A DNA stretch of 64,000 nucleotides from Xiphydria camelus (lineage: Eukaryota > Arthropoda > Insecta > Hymenoptera > Xiphydriidae). Positions 10,324 to 21,653 of the stretch are shown piece after piece (within the stretch, counting starts at the first letter, position 1; each line of letters opens with the position of its first letter). The stretch covers positions 24,380,190-24,444,189 of the forward strand of contig OY783200.1 in NCBI GenBank assembly GCA_963678675.1, given 5' to 3'. The notes beneath the pieces are model-generated. The model worked only from the letters and a program-made list of their open reading frames with translations. It did not search any database and was not told where the DNA came from. Made by a program: the position numbers and the translations under genes.

Positions 10324-10902
10324 AGTAGCCCCTAGACGGCCAATATATATTGATTCAATATGTATTGATCAATATATTGAAGGTCTCATCAATACGCTTC
10401 AATATAGCTTCAATATAGCTCCTTTAATACGACGACTAGCCATTCTCACATTGACTATTGGTTGTGCTTGGAAAGTTCGCGATACGTTGTGCGCGTTTAT
10501 ATTTTTATTACTTATTTTTTCCAATATCAAGCAATGGTGTCCCATAGAGATTTAGCTTTTCTTATTTTGACTTTGGCTGTGTGTGAAATGAAAAAACGAA
10601 AGAAGAAAAGACAAAGACGCTGGTCAAAAGAATGGTACAAGCTTAGAAATCGTTTTACACACGAACATTTGCTGAACTATCTTCGAGTCACAGAAGCAGA
10701 GCAATTATTGATCAATATGCCTCATAGACATCAATATGAGCATCGATATAGCTTCCATCAATACGCTTCAATATAAATTTCCATCAATATGCTTCAATAT
10801 TCCGTCGATATGTTTGAAGCTCTCTGAAATGTTCAATATAGCCTTTCAATAGGTATTGATCAATACATATTGAATCAATATATTGACCGTCTAGGGGCTA
10901 CT
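10324..10902. mobile_element. Non-autonomous PIF/Harbinger-like element
   Basis: A 579-bp element with terminal inverted repeats of about 55 bp starting AGTAGCCCCTAGACGG. It is flanked by the three-base duplication TAA (10321-10323 and 10903-10905), the TWA target typical of PIF/Harbinger elements. Subterminal sequence is packed with TCAATATA and CAATATATTGA words in both orientations. It interrupts a minisatellite unit: removing the element plus one TAA restores TATATAAGGGATG, a word also found intact near 10240. Internally it keeps only a short ORF resembling the N-terminal part of Harbinger nucleases, so it is a deletion derivative that would need a transposase in trans. Confidence 0.8.
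10534..10776 (+). pseudogene. Truncated Harbinger nuclease-like ORF
   Basis: An 80-codon ORF inside the element. A hydrophobic start is followed by a strongly basic run (MKKRKKKRQRRW) and then SKEWYKLRNRFTHEHLL. This arrangement resembles the lead-in of HARBI1/Harbinger-type nucleases, where a KRRxW-type motif precedes an acidic/aromatic helix. The DDE catalytic domain is absent: the frame runs straight into the CAATA-rich subterminal repeats and stops. I read it as a fossil of the autonomous element. The ATG at 10534 is the first true ATG in this frame. Resemblance is by eye only. Confidence 0.5.
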
Positions 10903-11620
10903 TAAGGGATGTTAGAAGTATGCTGGGGCTTTAAAGTAAGTACTAGTGATGAGGAGGATGTACTGGGAATTTAAAAGAAGTATTAGGGTTGAAGGGATTA
11001 TGCTGGAGTTTTATAAAACATAGAAGGAATGCAGAAGGTATGTCAGGGGTTTGAAATATGAACTAGGGCGTATTTAAGCTTTCAATCAAGTATTAGGAAG
11101 ATGGAAGGTATATCGGTGCTTCAGAAAAAGTAGTCGGGACATTGAAGATGCATTGGGGTTTAGAAGATGTATAAGGAAGGAGATGCGTTGGGGTTCTCAA
11201 ACGAGTATTAGGAATGTGGAAAATGTGTTGGGGCTAATAAAGTATTAAGGATGCTTTCGAGGAAGTATATTAGTGATGTGGAGCATGCGTTGGGGCTCTC
11301 GAAAAAGTATTAAGGATAATATTGGTATGTTGGGGCTTTCGAACAATTATTATAGGAACGTGAAAAGTGTATTGGAGCTTTCAAGGAAGTGTTAGAGATA
11401 AGGGAGGATGCATTGGGATTCCTGAACAAATATTAGGGATGTGGGGGGTGCATTGGAGTTCTCGAACGCGTATTAGGGATATGAAGAATGAGTCGGAGGT
11501 TTAAAATAAGTATTAAAGATATGCAGAGTGCGTTGGGGTTGCTGAAAATTTATCAGAAACACACTAGGTGCGTTGAAGCTCTCGAAAAAGTATCATGGAT
11601 GTGGAGGGAGTGTTAATAAA

Positions 11621-12971
11621 TTGGTATGAAGCTCGTCCGATAACAAAACTCCAGTGATATCTAGAGATATAATATATAGCAGGAGATAAGAAATGTTGCG
11701 TGGGAGCGTATGTACGAAAGAATATGTAAAAACCATTTGTATCGATGTAAGTGATGAAGAAGTATTGAATAAATTCTTTATCGCTATTTTAAATCGCTTA
11801 TTTCATTCGCCCTTCCTTATAAAAGCTACTAAACTCGTCGACGTCAACAGAAAATGTTTAAACTTAAATATCCGTTTGATAAATCGTCCGTGAAATGCTT
11901 ATCATTAATCAATATACAATATGTATAAAAATATTCGCGAATGGCATGTACCCATGATGACCACGAGAATCGCTAATTTAAATGGGTTTTATCTACAAGA
12001 AATTGAAGGAGAGAAACGAAATATAAATATTTTAAGAAGGTTAATTTGGAGGGGCTATTCGTTTTGGAGGTGCGACTGTGTAGGTAGGTTACTCGCGCGA
12101 CTTTCCCTAACGGGCTGTATTTTTCCATACGCAACTGTAAATAAATACACCGCGGTACGCTACCGTTTAACTTCCACGTGAAATTCTATAATGAATACAT
12201 TTCCATCAGGCATTCCTCAAATAAAAACTACTTTTTCGGAGCACGACATTCGGGGAGAGGATTTTATCTCGGGTAAAAGTCGGAGGAGGACAAATTATCT
12301 ATGAGCAGAAACTCAGGAATCTGTTTTAAATTCGCCACGGAGCGTGTGAAGCGTATGTTACTCCTTCTCCCACTTGCCCCTCTACGTCAAACGACGACGG
12401 CGCTTTCGCCAGCGTCGTGCCCACGGTGGGGGACGCAGGGAGCGTACACTTCTTTTCGTGGCGATCGCGAGTCGTCCTCGTTTTTCGTAAATCACGTGGC
12501 GAATGTAAATAAAACACGGTGGCAACCGCGCTTCCGCGAGACTTCCGCGCGAGCGTTGCGATAGAGTCGTGAGGCTATTATGCTATTCGCGAGAGTGAAA
12601 CATAAGGCGATCCCAGTCTGGCGAGGCTGGCTTGGAATGTCAGGGGTGTACCACACGCGGAACGCTACGTAGGGTGCTTGGAATACACGTATGGTTTCTC
12701 GAGGAGGAGTGAATAGGTACCTATTAGGGAAACTAATTTCTAAGAGTTATCTTGGATGAGAAATAATTTCTTTCATGAACAATCGTCGCGCTACTCGGAC
12801 CACGAATTTTTGCGCAAAGGAATAAGAGTCGGAGTGTTCGTTTCTTCGTAGAGATTCTATGTCGTACGATGCTCAGGAGGCAAAGTCAAGCTCAATTGGA
12901 AACTCCTACCTCTACGAGAATGTCTTCCGTAGTAGTTAACTCCTAGCAAGAGCCAAAAGTGTGGAGCGACC
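11621..12971. other. Intergenic region upstream of DENND6
   Basis: No gene is supported. Several short open frames (for example 11693-11893 and 11921-12181) have no recognisable domains. From about 12,330 the sequence turns CpG-rich (CGACGACGGCGCTTTCGCC and similar), which is likely the promoter/5' untranslated part of DENND6, whose first ATG lies at 12972. No TATA box was identified. Confidence 0.5.
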
Positions 12972-15235
12972 ATGTCCGAAGCTTCCTGTTCGTCGCAGGA
13001 CGAGCCCAGTGGCGAGGCGAGGCACGAGCTGACGTCCAGGAAAAAATGGGAGGCCTTCGCCAACTGGATGCACTGCATATGCGTGGTCACGTTTGATCTC
13101 GAGCTAGGCCAGGCCATCGAGGTGATTTAAACGCCTCTCGTACGAGTCCAGAGCTACAGAAGAGAGATTTCCCTTAGAAACGTTAAGTTTTCCCACCTTC
13201 CAGGCGATCTATCCGAGCCACGCGAAGCTCACGGAGCAAGAGAGATCAAACGTTTGCTATCTGGCATTCCCCGATTCCAATTCCGGCTGCATGGGCGACA
13301 CGCGGTACCACGTGAGGATCAGGCAGAACTCCAAGTCGGGCGACGACCCCGCCACGTTGTCCGAGTACGACAGGAAGTGCCCCGCTTTCCTGCAGTCCGA
13401 CAAGGACTACTATTGGGGATACGTGTACTTCCGCCAGGTGAAGGATAGGGGCCTGCCGAGGGGCTACTTCCAGAAGGTGAGTAGAGAGAGAATCGTTCGA
13501 ACGCGCGGGAATCGACTCTTCTCTTCTCTTTTCAGAGTGTGGTCATGATGACGAAGCTGCCCTTCGTCAATCTGTTCAACGAACTCTGCGCACTTGTCGC
13601 TCGCGAGTTCTTCGAGACGGGCGGCGCGGTGATGGAAGTGGTCGTGCGGGAGATCGACCAGTGGCCTCCACCGCTTCCCGGGCAAATTATTCATCTGCCC
13701 CTGCTGGGAGCATTGTTCCAGGTCGGCGATGATTTTAGAAAGAGCGCTTTCCTTCCTGCAATATCGTCGATTTTCAGCGCCTTGTCGTAAAGCGTTTCTT
13801 TCGTTTCTTTTTCCGTAGACGTACATTCCAAACCAGAACTACAACGCGACGGTGCCCTCCGTCTCCGCGCTGGACAACGCGCCGAACAAGCGCGCGCTTC
13901 GACACCTGGCGCTCACCTCTGCGTACGAGGGCGACATGTTCCGCAGCCTGGGCGGCGTCGTCAGCCACATACACCTGCTCTGGGAGCTGGTGCTCCTTAG
14001 CGAGCCGATCGTAGTCATGGCCAGCTCGCCCACGACGTGCTCCGAGATGGTGCACGCTCTGACGGCGTGAGTGCGCCGGATTCTTAATTTTCCGATCGAG
14101 AAAGCAGTTCGACGAGTCTCCTTCCCTCTCGTCTTTCGCAGGATGATAGCACCGCTGAAGTACTGCGCCGATCACCGTCCCTACTTCACGATACACGATT
14201 CGGAGTTCAAGGAGTACACGACGGACGCGCCGACGCCGCCAGCGGTGATCCTCGGCGTGACAAATCCCTTCTTCGCGAAGACGCTTCAGCAGTGGCCGCA
14301 TATTATTAGAATAAGCGACGGATCGAGCATCGGTAAGCCCGCGCGAAGCCCTTCGAAGATTTCCGCGCGCCACGCCGATGCCATTAACGAGTCGCGGTTC
14401 GATTGCAGAGAATCAAAAGTATCGGATAAAAAAGTCGGAGAGCTTGAAAGTGCTCGACTCGAAGCCCGGCGTTTACACGCAGTACAAACCGTTCTTGCAG
14501 AAGGACAAGGCTATATTGAAGAAGCTCCTGCGGGGGATTCAGACGAAGCGACCGGGTGAGGCGCAGACGGCTCTACTGCGCCGTCATCTCATGGAGCTCA
14601 CCGAGAGCTTTATGTTTCCCCTCGAGAGATATATGGCGAGTCTCATGCCGCTACAGAAGAACATCTCGCCGTTTAAGGTACGTATATCGCTTGCTCTTCT
14701 TTCGCGAGTTGGATGAATCCTCTTCGAAGACGATCTTCCGTATCGTTGCTTTCCAGGCCACGATACCCGAGCTCTTCAATCCGGGCGACTTCCTGGCGAC
14801 CCTGAGCAGTGCCGGGCCGCAGTTGACAACCGGCATCAAGGGAGACTGGGTCGGTCTCTACAGAAGGTTCTTCCGGTCGCCCAACTTTTCCGGGTGGTAC
14901 CACACGCGACACACCGAGCTGACGCAGAAGTTACAGGCGATACAGCTCGAGGCTCTGTCGCAAGCGGTGCGTATGTCGTTTCCGCGCGAAGCCGGTAAAA
15001 AGATATTCATCTGTTTCCCTTTCTAATCGCGCAGGACTTGAAGAGCTGGGTACAGGGCAAGCAGGAGGTGGAAGTGGTGGACATGATACTGCGAATACGG
15101 CAGAAGCTGGACAGGAGTTATAGCGAGGACGTGCCGGTCGGCCGAGGGGTGCAGGAGATGCTGAAGGAGAGGATCAATGATATTACGTGTACACTGCCGG
15201 ACGATCTGAAGATAATCCTGAGCCAGGAGTCTTGA
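12972..15235 (+). CDS. DENND6A: DENN domain-containing protein 6 (Rab GEF)
   Basis: Eight coding exons give 575 aa: 12972-13121, 13204-13476, 13536-13721, 13819-14066, 14142-14332, 14409-14677, 14757-14966, 15035-15235. All introns are GT-AG and phases close. The family (FAM116/DENND6) activates Rab14 by nucleotide exchange in recycling endosomes, in vertebrates affecting ADAM10/N-cadherin traffic. Recognisable blocks are the N-terminal [24 protein letters not shown] strand of the upstream DENN module (here [20 protein letters not shown]), YPxHx[17 protein letters not shown] and [14 protein letters not shown], then the DENN core with [16 protein letters not shown], and the C-terminal [15 protein letters not shown] and [12 protein letters not shown] blocks. 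Length is close to the usual ~600 aa. The chosen start is the only good ATG opening into the conserved first strand. Whether it equals vertebrate DENND6A or B is undecided; insects usually have one copy. Confidence 0.93.
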
Positions 15236-16429
15236 CAGTTCGACCTCGTCGTCAGAGCGATAATGATTTAGCGCCGTCGTACCGGCGCGTTGCTTCTCGA
15301 GCGCGATTCGAAGGGCAGCCGCACGTTCTGCGGCGATAAACCCTTAGCGGCGCTCGACGTATTTGTTTAAGTACATCCATAAAGCACGGGCGAATGTATC
15401 GATCAAATGGGCGCGGAAGGGAAGAAACTATCGATCTGAAGCTCGTCGGGGAGAAGGCGTCGTTAGATTTTAAGTTCCCGACAATTCGAGTCTCGAAAAT
15501 TCGACCCGACTTCGTTTGCGCATCGCGCGTCGGACGGATTTCTCGTTTCAAAGCCTATCGAACTGTACCTATACGTAACTCATACATATATCACGTTACC
15601 GTAAAACTACCGCGCGTATACAGTAAATATATTATATTTTTCTCGGCGATCGCTCTTTTGACGATCCGACGCGCGATAACGTATGTACGTTCCTCCTCGA
15701 GCGAGCGTCTCGCTCTCTCGGACATTCTCAGCGTGCCGACGTTACGGAAAGTGCGATTATACGTAAACGTCATAGCCGACTCACTCGTTGTACATTGTTA
15801 ACGCTATTGCTGTGTAAATACGGAATTATTAATGTTATTAATTATTAAAATCTATTTTTACTAATACTTCGCGCGCCCCGTCTCTTTATTTCTGAATAAG
15901 TTTGCACGAACGTCACATATCGATCAGCGATGATAAGCCTATCCTAAATCCATGTCCTGATGAGAGTCAAATCCGAATTATAGCAAAATTTCAAAGAAAT
16001 TAAGAAACTTGGTAGAATCTCACGCTAAATAAGTTTACGCGAAGCTCTCATCACGGTGTCATAGACTATTAAATCTACATAGACGTCGAACCCAACCGCA
16101 AAGCTCCGACATCGACCGCATTCGCCGTAGCGGCAGCAGCAGTCGACATAGCTTTCGCGGTGCAGCAGCGCTTGCTCGCGCAGCACCAGTTGCCCGCGAG
16201 TGGTGCGGTGAATGGTTTGGTGTGTGCGTGTGTACCGTGTGGCAAGCAAGGAGCTACAGCAGTAGCAGTAGCAGCAGATCGAAGATCGTCCGGGCCGCGA
16301 AAAGGGGGACCCGTGAATAAAACCAAAAAAAGACGGAGAGAGGAAGAGAGAGAGAGAGGTGCCCGTTGTGGAGTGACGCGGACGTCGACGACGCTCGGCG
16401 GCCTCCTTTAGGATTAGATACCGCGGGAA
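15236..16429. other. DENND6 3' region and ZRANB2 5' region
   Basis: No gene is supported. 15236 to about 15870 is probably the DENND6 3' untranslated region. It ends in AT-rich sequence, but I found no perfect AATAAA there. From about 16,080 the sequence is CpG/CAG-rich (GCAGCAGCAGTCGACATAGC and similar) and runs directly into the ZRANB2 start, consistent with a promoter and 5' untranslated region. Confidence 0.5.
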
Positions 16430-18367
16430 ATGGACGGCAAGGTGGAGGAGGACGGTCACAGGGGCATCAACGATGGCGACTGGATATGCCCCGACTCGCA
16501 GTACGTCGCGATCTCATCGCCCGCCTCCCTCCGCCCCCACGAGGCCACGTTCGATCGGGCGGCGCGAGGAGGAAACGACGCGGCGGGGCCCGTTGGCGAG
16601 GAGCCGTTCGATCGGCCAATGACGACGCGAACGGGGGTTCCCCTCCCCCCCGACGAGACCGCCGGGCACCGCGACGCGCTCGTTCGAACGCCGCTTCGTC
16701 AGGACGCGGAGAGAGGCGGGGATTTTTCCTCTCTTGTTTTCGGGTAAAAACTTACGCCGTGCTTCTGACTTTTCCGCAGGTGCGCGAACGTGAACTTCGC
16801 AAGGCGTAATTCGTGCAATCGCTGCGGCAAGGGTGTGTATAGGGGAGGATTTTCATCGCCTGGCGGGAGGTCGTGTCCGAGTTGGAGGGTACTAGCAGCG
16901 CTGTTAAAAATTTCGTTTGAAATTTGAGCGAAAGTAATTCAAACGATTATGAAGCACATTTTGTGTCTAGATATACAAAAGAATATACAATAGATTATCA
17001 CGTCTAGGTATAACGTCCTCTTGCTTTGAATTTTAGTCAAGAAAATGAATGTCAAGACGCGGTATAAGTATTCAGGTGCCGCTGAAAATTCAGGTACTTC
17101 AGTTTCAAACCATTTTTAGCACGCACTTCTAGTTTTCTTCAATTCGAGCGTATCAACGAAGTTTCAGCGCCATTTGCTTTCCCCAAAAGCCCGGATCGCG
17201 GAGAGATACCGCGTCTAATCGCTTTGCGAGATACTCATCCTCGTTTAGTTCAAGCTCGGACACAGCCTCGCGGTTCACCCTGCCGTAACTTAGAGTTTTG
17301 CTCCCCACAGATAGAGGGGAATGCCCGAAGAAGAAGAAACTGGGTCAGGAGATCGGCAAGGCCGCCGCGGAAAAGAGCAGGGGCTTGTTCAGGTAATAAT
17401 TCCGCCTTCTACGAGGAGCTTTCTCATCGCCGTCCTCGTCGCCCGATTGAAACGTTTCCCGTGTCCGCAGCGCCGACGATTGGCAGTGCAGCAAGTGCGG
17501 CAACGTGAACTGGGCGCGACGGCAGCAGTGCAACATGTGCAATGCCCCGAAATTCGGCGAGGTGGAGGAACGGACGGGCTATGGCGGCGGCTACAACGAC
17601 CGGGGTGTCGTCGAGTACAAGGAGCGCCGCGGCGACGACGACGACGAGTACGACGAGTTCGGCCGGCGGCGAAAGAAGCGGAGACACGAGAATCGCTCCG
17701 ACGACGACTCCAAAGATTCTAGGTATAGCAGCCCGCCGCGGAACCGGTCTAGGGAGGAGGACGAAGACGAGCAGATCGTCGGGGACAATGTGAGTGAGAG
17801 CCGCTCGCCATCGGGCGATCCTGAAAGAGCGCGCGATGAGGAGAAGAATGTCATGTTCAAGGAGGAAGAGGAGATGCGCAAACGGCCGGAAGAAACGGAG
17901 GAGCGGGCGGACGAGGATAACGACGATAAGGAGGAGGCGGAGGAGGATGAGGATGAGGATGAGGAGGACGACGACGACGACGACGGCGATTTGTCGAAGT
18001 ACGACCTGAGCGAATGGGGCGATTTCGCGCCGGCGAAGAAGAGGTAAGAGACGCGCGACGAGAGTTCAAAGTATTCTTTGCTCTTTTCCGCGGCGAAAGA
18101 GAAACTCCTGACTCTTTCCTTTCTTTCTTCACAGCGCTAACGGCAACGCGGCGTCTCCCGAAGAACAGCGGTCAAGGTAAACCCGGTACGATGAAGCGTA
18201 CAAGCGAGGAGGCCGCTTTGAGTCGCGCCCGAAGAACTTCTTCTCGCGAATCGCGGCTCAAAGCGGCTCCTCGAATTTCCGCGAGACTCGCGCGCGACTA
18301 AACACGTTGCTTGCGCTTTTGCAGAAACGGCGACGACTGGCGGGGCTCCGGCGCGTCCAGACAATGA
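16430..18367 (+). CDS. ZRANB2: Zinc finger Ran-binding domain protein 2
   Basis: Six coding exons, 287 aa: 16430-16500, 16780-16832, 17311-17392, 17471-18043, 18135-18176, 18325-18367. ZRANB2 (ZNF265) is a nuclear splicing factor whose two RanBP2-type fingers bind GGU-containing single-stranded RNA. Both fingers are visible: WICPDSQCANVNFARRNSCN (about residue 18 on) and DDWQCSKCGNVNWARRQQCN (about residue 70 on), each with the W-C-C...N...C-C pattern. The linker EIGKAAAEKSRGLFSADDW and the following ERTGYGGGYN, VEYKER and EYDEFGRRRKKR blocks are family hallmarks. A Glu/Asp-rich segment follows, then DLSKYDLSEWGD. Odd point: the long C-terminal Arg-Ser domain of vertebrate ZRANB2 is missing in this model; the last two small exons end in RNGDDWRGSGASRQ. 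The last two exons are less certain than the first four. Confidence 0.9.
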
Positions 18368-19828
18368 GCGACTCGAGAGGACAGGTTTGGCTTGGGTTTT
18401 GGGTACAAACTCGGTTTCGACGACGAATCTATCGTCGTGCGCATCGGGCGAGGAGGTCTGTCAAATGGCGCGCCTCTCGCGCATTTGGCTTCCCTCCGCG
18501 CCTTGACTCTCGTTTCCGTGTTCTCTAAAATCGTCCTTTCTCCGCACTTTCAGATCGCGGACGGAGAGACGGGGAGGGCCGTCGAATGGCGCGACTCGTA
18601 GCCAAGCAGCGAGGTAGACGAGAAGCAAAAAAAAACACGCGACATAAACTTAGAGCATCCTAAACGCACGCATTTTCGACTAGTTCTAAGCGACGATTTG
18701 TTTAGCGTAGCCCGAGGACGGACTCTCGAGTAGCTTCACCTCTGAGGATGTGATCCCCTTCGTTTGGGGAGAGAAGAGATAGTCGTAGCGCGTTCCCGAA
18801 ATCCTGAGCCTCGTTGCGCGAAGGCTCGTCAATTCGGTGTACACTTTGCGATACGGTCGATATTTTTTTAACCTTCCTCTCCTCACCTCCATCGTTTTCC
18901 GCTATATCAAAGCGCGAAGCGTGCCGCGCGAGGCTCCACTAGCCGCGTCCCTCTCCGTCTCCATTTCGGCACTCTTGGGAAGAAAATCGTTACGCTTCGA
19001 AAGTGATTCTCTCGCGTAGCGCCTCGCCGGGATCCTCCTTGCTGCAAAACGACGGTCCCTTCGTCACGTTAATTTCTATTCCAGGCGATTCTTCGCTACA
19101 AAAGAAAATTCGATTGTCGCAGGTAGACATTAATGATCGATGGGGTGTTGCGCCGCGCGGCGAGAAGAATTTCGCGACGGCTCCGGGCGGAAGAAGTTCT
19201 CTCGGCGCGAGAGGTTCTTTCCTAGGAAGGCGAGAAAGGGGAAAGGAAATAGCGGCGATCGACGAAAGAGAATTGATGTAAATACGAACTCCACCCTCGG
19301 GGAACGAGACGAGGGTATTTCTTTCTGCACGATCGACAATGGATTCGATCGATTGAGAGAGAGAGGAATGAATTGACTGCCATAGAGTGGCATTGAGTTG
19401 ACATCGATGCCAACCCCCAAAGTCGGAAAATAGAAGATGACGGTATTACACGATGCTTAGAGCGATCCTCCGCGAGTTCAATGACGGGATACTTAATGCA
19501 GAAGATAGACCGACGAGCCAAACAACCCCCTCTCTTGCTTTTATATCGCGAGCACACAGCGATTAATTAACTTTACCGCCCCCCGCGTGTTCAGCTTCAA
19601 GAAAATGCATATTAGACGACATAGAGAATGACACCCGGGCGCGATTACAATTATTTCATCTTTACAGAGGCGATTCTGTATTCGTACGATGAAATCGTTA
19701 ATAGGTTTACCGAGGAGCAGGAGAAATTATCGCCGGAAGTTTGATTCCCAAAATTGGGAAGAACATCGGCTCGGCAAAATAAAAAAGTCCCGCGATAGCC
19801 GCGTTTTTAACGGACTGACTTTTGCATC

Positions 19829-19831
<3 letters not shown>

Positions 19832-19861
<30 letters not shown>
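19832..19861. repeat. (AG)15 microsatellite
   Basis: Perfect dinucleotide run, in the putative ZRANB2 3' untranslated region. Confidence 0.95.
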
Positions 19862-19864
<3 letters not shown>

Positions 19865-20119
19865 AATTGAAAACCCACCCTTTCGGAAAATTCACCGATG
19901 AAGGGGATAAGAAAAAAAAGAGGAAAGAATTTTTCCCGCTCGAAGGGAAACGAGTAGTCGACCCCTAAATTAATTACGCGACGTTGTCGACGCGATCATT
20001 CACCCCGCCGATTGACTACCCCGTCCCACATTTTCCACCCGTTCTTCTTCTCTCTTCTCCCCCTTCTTTACATATTACCGGCACTTCTTGTAAATATCTT
20101 TATTTTATTTTTCATTTAT

Positions 20120-20125
20120 AATAAA
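20120..20125 (+). terminator. Polyadenylation signal AATAAA (probable ZRANB2 end)
   Basis: AATAAA in an AT-rich context (TATTTTATTTTTCATTTATAATAAAAATC), the first canonical plus-strand signal in a promising context downstream of ZRANB2, followed by a T/G-containing stretch. Assignment to ZRANB2 is by position. Confidence 0.5.
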
Positions 20126-20940
20126 AATCATTCGTCAACAACATAATTGTGCTTAGTCAATTATCCTTTTTGTCTCTTATACCACAATATGCTCTACGTT
20201 TTCTAAGGGAGGAATGGGTGGAAGGTAGGTATGGGGTCGGATTGAGGGAGGGAACAGGAGTGGGTGGTCATGATTATGCACAGAGTCGAGGTCACGGGGG
20301 TGTCGCGAGGATATGGGTCCGGATATCCTAAGGGTTATGCTGTGTGTCGGGTAAATATATATCGTATATATGTACAATTATCAATTTGAGCTCGATCGAC
20401 GGTAATTTAAGTATTTTAATTAATTAAGGAAGGATAAATTATTGCCGATTCCTCTCATCGACCGTTTCTTCTTCTCTTTCGCTTCTTTTTTCTCCCTTTC
20501 CCCGAGAAAATTCGTTATCCGCGTATCGCGCGCACGCGGCTCTCCCTGAGGGAGAGTTTCCTTTCCCTTTTCTCGCTCTTTCGTTCTTGCTCTTGCGCTA
20601 GGAGCGCCCAGTCTTTCGAACGTCCGAATTTAGACTCTCTTTTTGCTGCGCTCTCTCCGCGGACGAATATCGATCGTGCTTGCGCTCCACCGGAATGAAT
20701 CGTTTTCCCTGAACAAGCACGACCGATATCCGCGGCGTCGTCTCGTGAAAATCCTCATAATCGTCGTTGCGCGCAACGCCGAACGTTGCGTAAAGTCGAA
20801 ATAGCGGATCGACGTCCGTGGCATTGCTTTCCGTCCTCGAATCGTCGCCAGGTCGGGCCGCGTGTACCGTACGCGCATCCCCGTCGCCGGGACAACGATG
20901 CTTTCGGCGAGAAGAAGACAAGATACCAGGATTGTGTACA

Positions 20941-20946
20941 TTTATT
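20941..20946 (-). terminator. Polyadenylation signal (minus strand), probable legless end
   Basis: TTTATT on the plus strand is AATAAA on the minus strand, about 0.7 kb downstream of the legless stop codon. Assignment is positional. Confidence 0.5.
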
Positions 20947-21572
20947 TACAAGTGTCGCGCAAAAGCCCTCCACAATAAAAACCCGACCATCGCGCAGCAG
21001 TCTGTCACGCGGGGCGCGTACCTCTTCGGAGCTTCTCGGTACGAATTGCGACGCGACTTACCGAGTTCATCCCAAGCGGCGATCATCCTCCTTCGGACTC
21101 GATAAAATCTCGACGCCGCTCTTCTCCTGCTAAAAACTCCGCGCCTTGCGGGGTCATAGCTCCCCCGGGGTCACGGCCTCGTCCGTCGAGGTTCTCCCGA
21201 ACGTCCGGGAGTCGCGCCTCAATTTCGTACAAAATAAAATAACAACCTGGAGGAAAAGAGCCTTTGTAATGTGTCGGATATGTCGCGAAACCGGTGGACA
21301 GAGAACGGAAGTGCGAGGATGATCGCGCGCGTGTGCGGGGCATTCGCGTGGGAGCCACTTAGAAGCAAATAAAACAGCTGCCCTCGCTTCCGATATTTCT
21401 TCCTCCATCGGATCGATTTCTCCACAGAGTGCGGAGAGTCTACGATGAAAGACTCTCACAAAAACGCTCTAGTTCCTGCCTAAAAAGCTCCCTCGGGAAC
21501 TCCAAGCTCAACGTAAGACCATCCTCCGTCTCTTGATTGCGCGCCCGCGCATCTCTAGTGTCCCAAAAGATC

Positions 21573-21604
21573 AACGCGCGCGCGCGCACACACACACACA
21601 CACG
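21573..21604. repeat. Alternating (CG)n(CA)n tract
   Basis: A 32-bp perfect alternating purine-pyrimidine run: CG dinucleotides followed by CA dinucleotides. This composition favours left-handed Z-DNA. It lies just downstream of the legless stop codon, within its transcribed 3' region on the minus strand. Confidence 0.85.
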
Positions 21605-21653
21605 TTCGAACGTTCCGTCCGGAAGAAACTCCCCGAAGTCTCTGTCTTTCCGT

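Larger units (their letters stand above)
10027..11620. repeat. Decayed ~41-bp minisatellite
   Basis: Degenerate tandem repeat with approximate unit AGTATTAGGGATGTGGAGGG followed by TGCGTTGGGGCTTTCGAAAA. The phase is recognisable by the recurring TATTAGG and TTGGGG words. It is interrupted by the Harbinger-type element at 10324-10902. A ~100-bp segment (GATGTACTG...GTCAGGGG) occurs on both sides of the insertion (about 10056-10155 and 10957-11050), showing a higher-order duplication. The end points are approximate because the outer units fade gradually. Confidence 0.7.
18368..20145 (+). other. Probable ZRANB2 3' untranslated region
   Basis: No ORF of substance is seen on either strand. The stretch lies between the ZRANB2 stop and a good polyadenylation signal at 20120. 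It contains a perfect (AG)15 microsatellite at 19832-19861 and no recognisable RNA gene. Confidence 0.45.
20146..21653 (-). other. legless 3' untranslated region and convergent spacer
   Basis: No gene is supported. 20947-21653 is probably legless 3' untranslated sequence, bounded by the minus-strand AATAAA at 20941-20946. 20146-20940 is the spacer between the convergent ZRANB2 and legless. It includes a 32-bp alternating purine-pyrimidine tract at 21573-21604. Confidence 0.45.

Noticed and set aside
11693..12181. Two short plus-strand open frames (66 and 86 codons)
   Set aside because: No domain, no splice context, AT-rich sequence; expected by chance.
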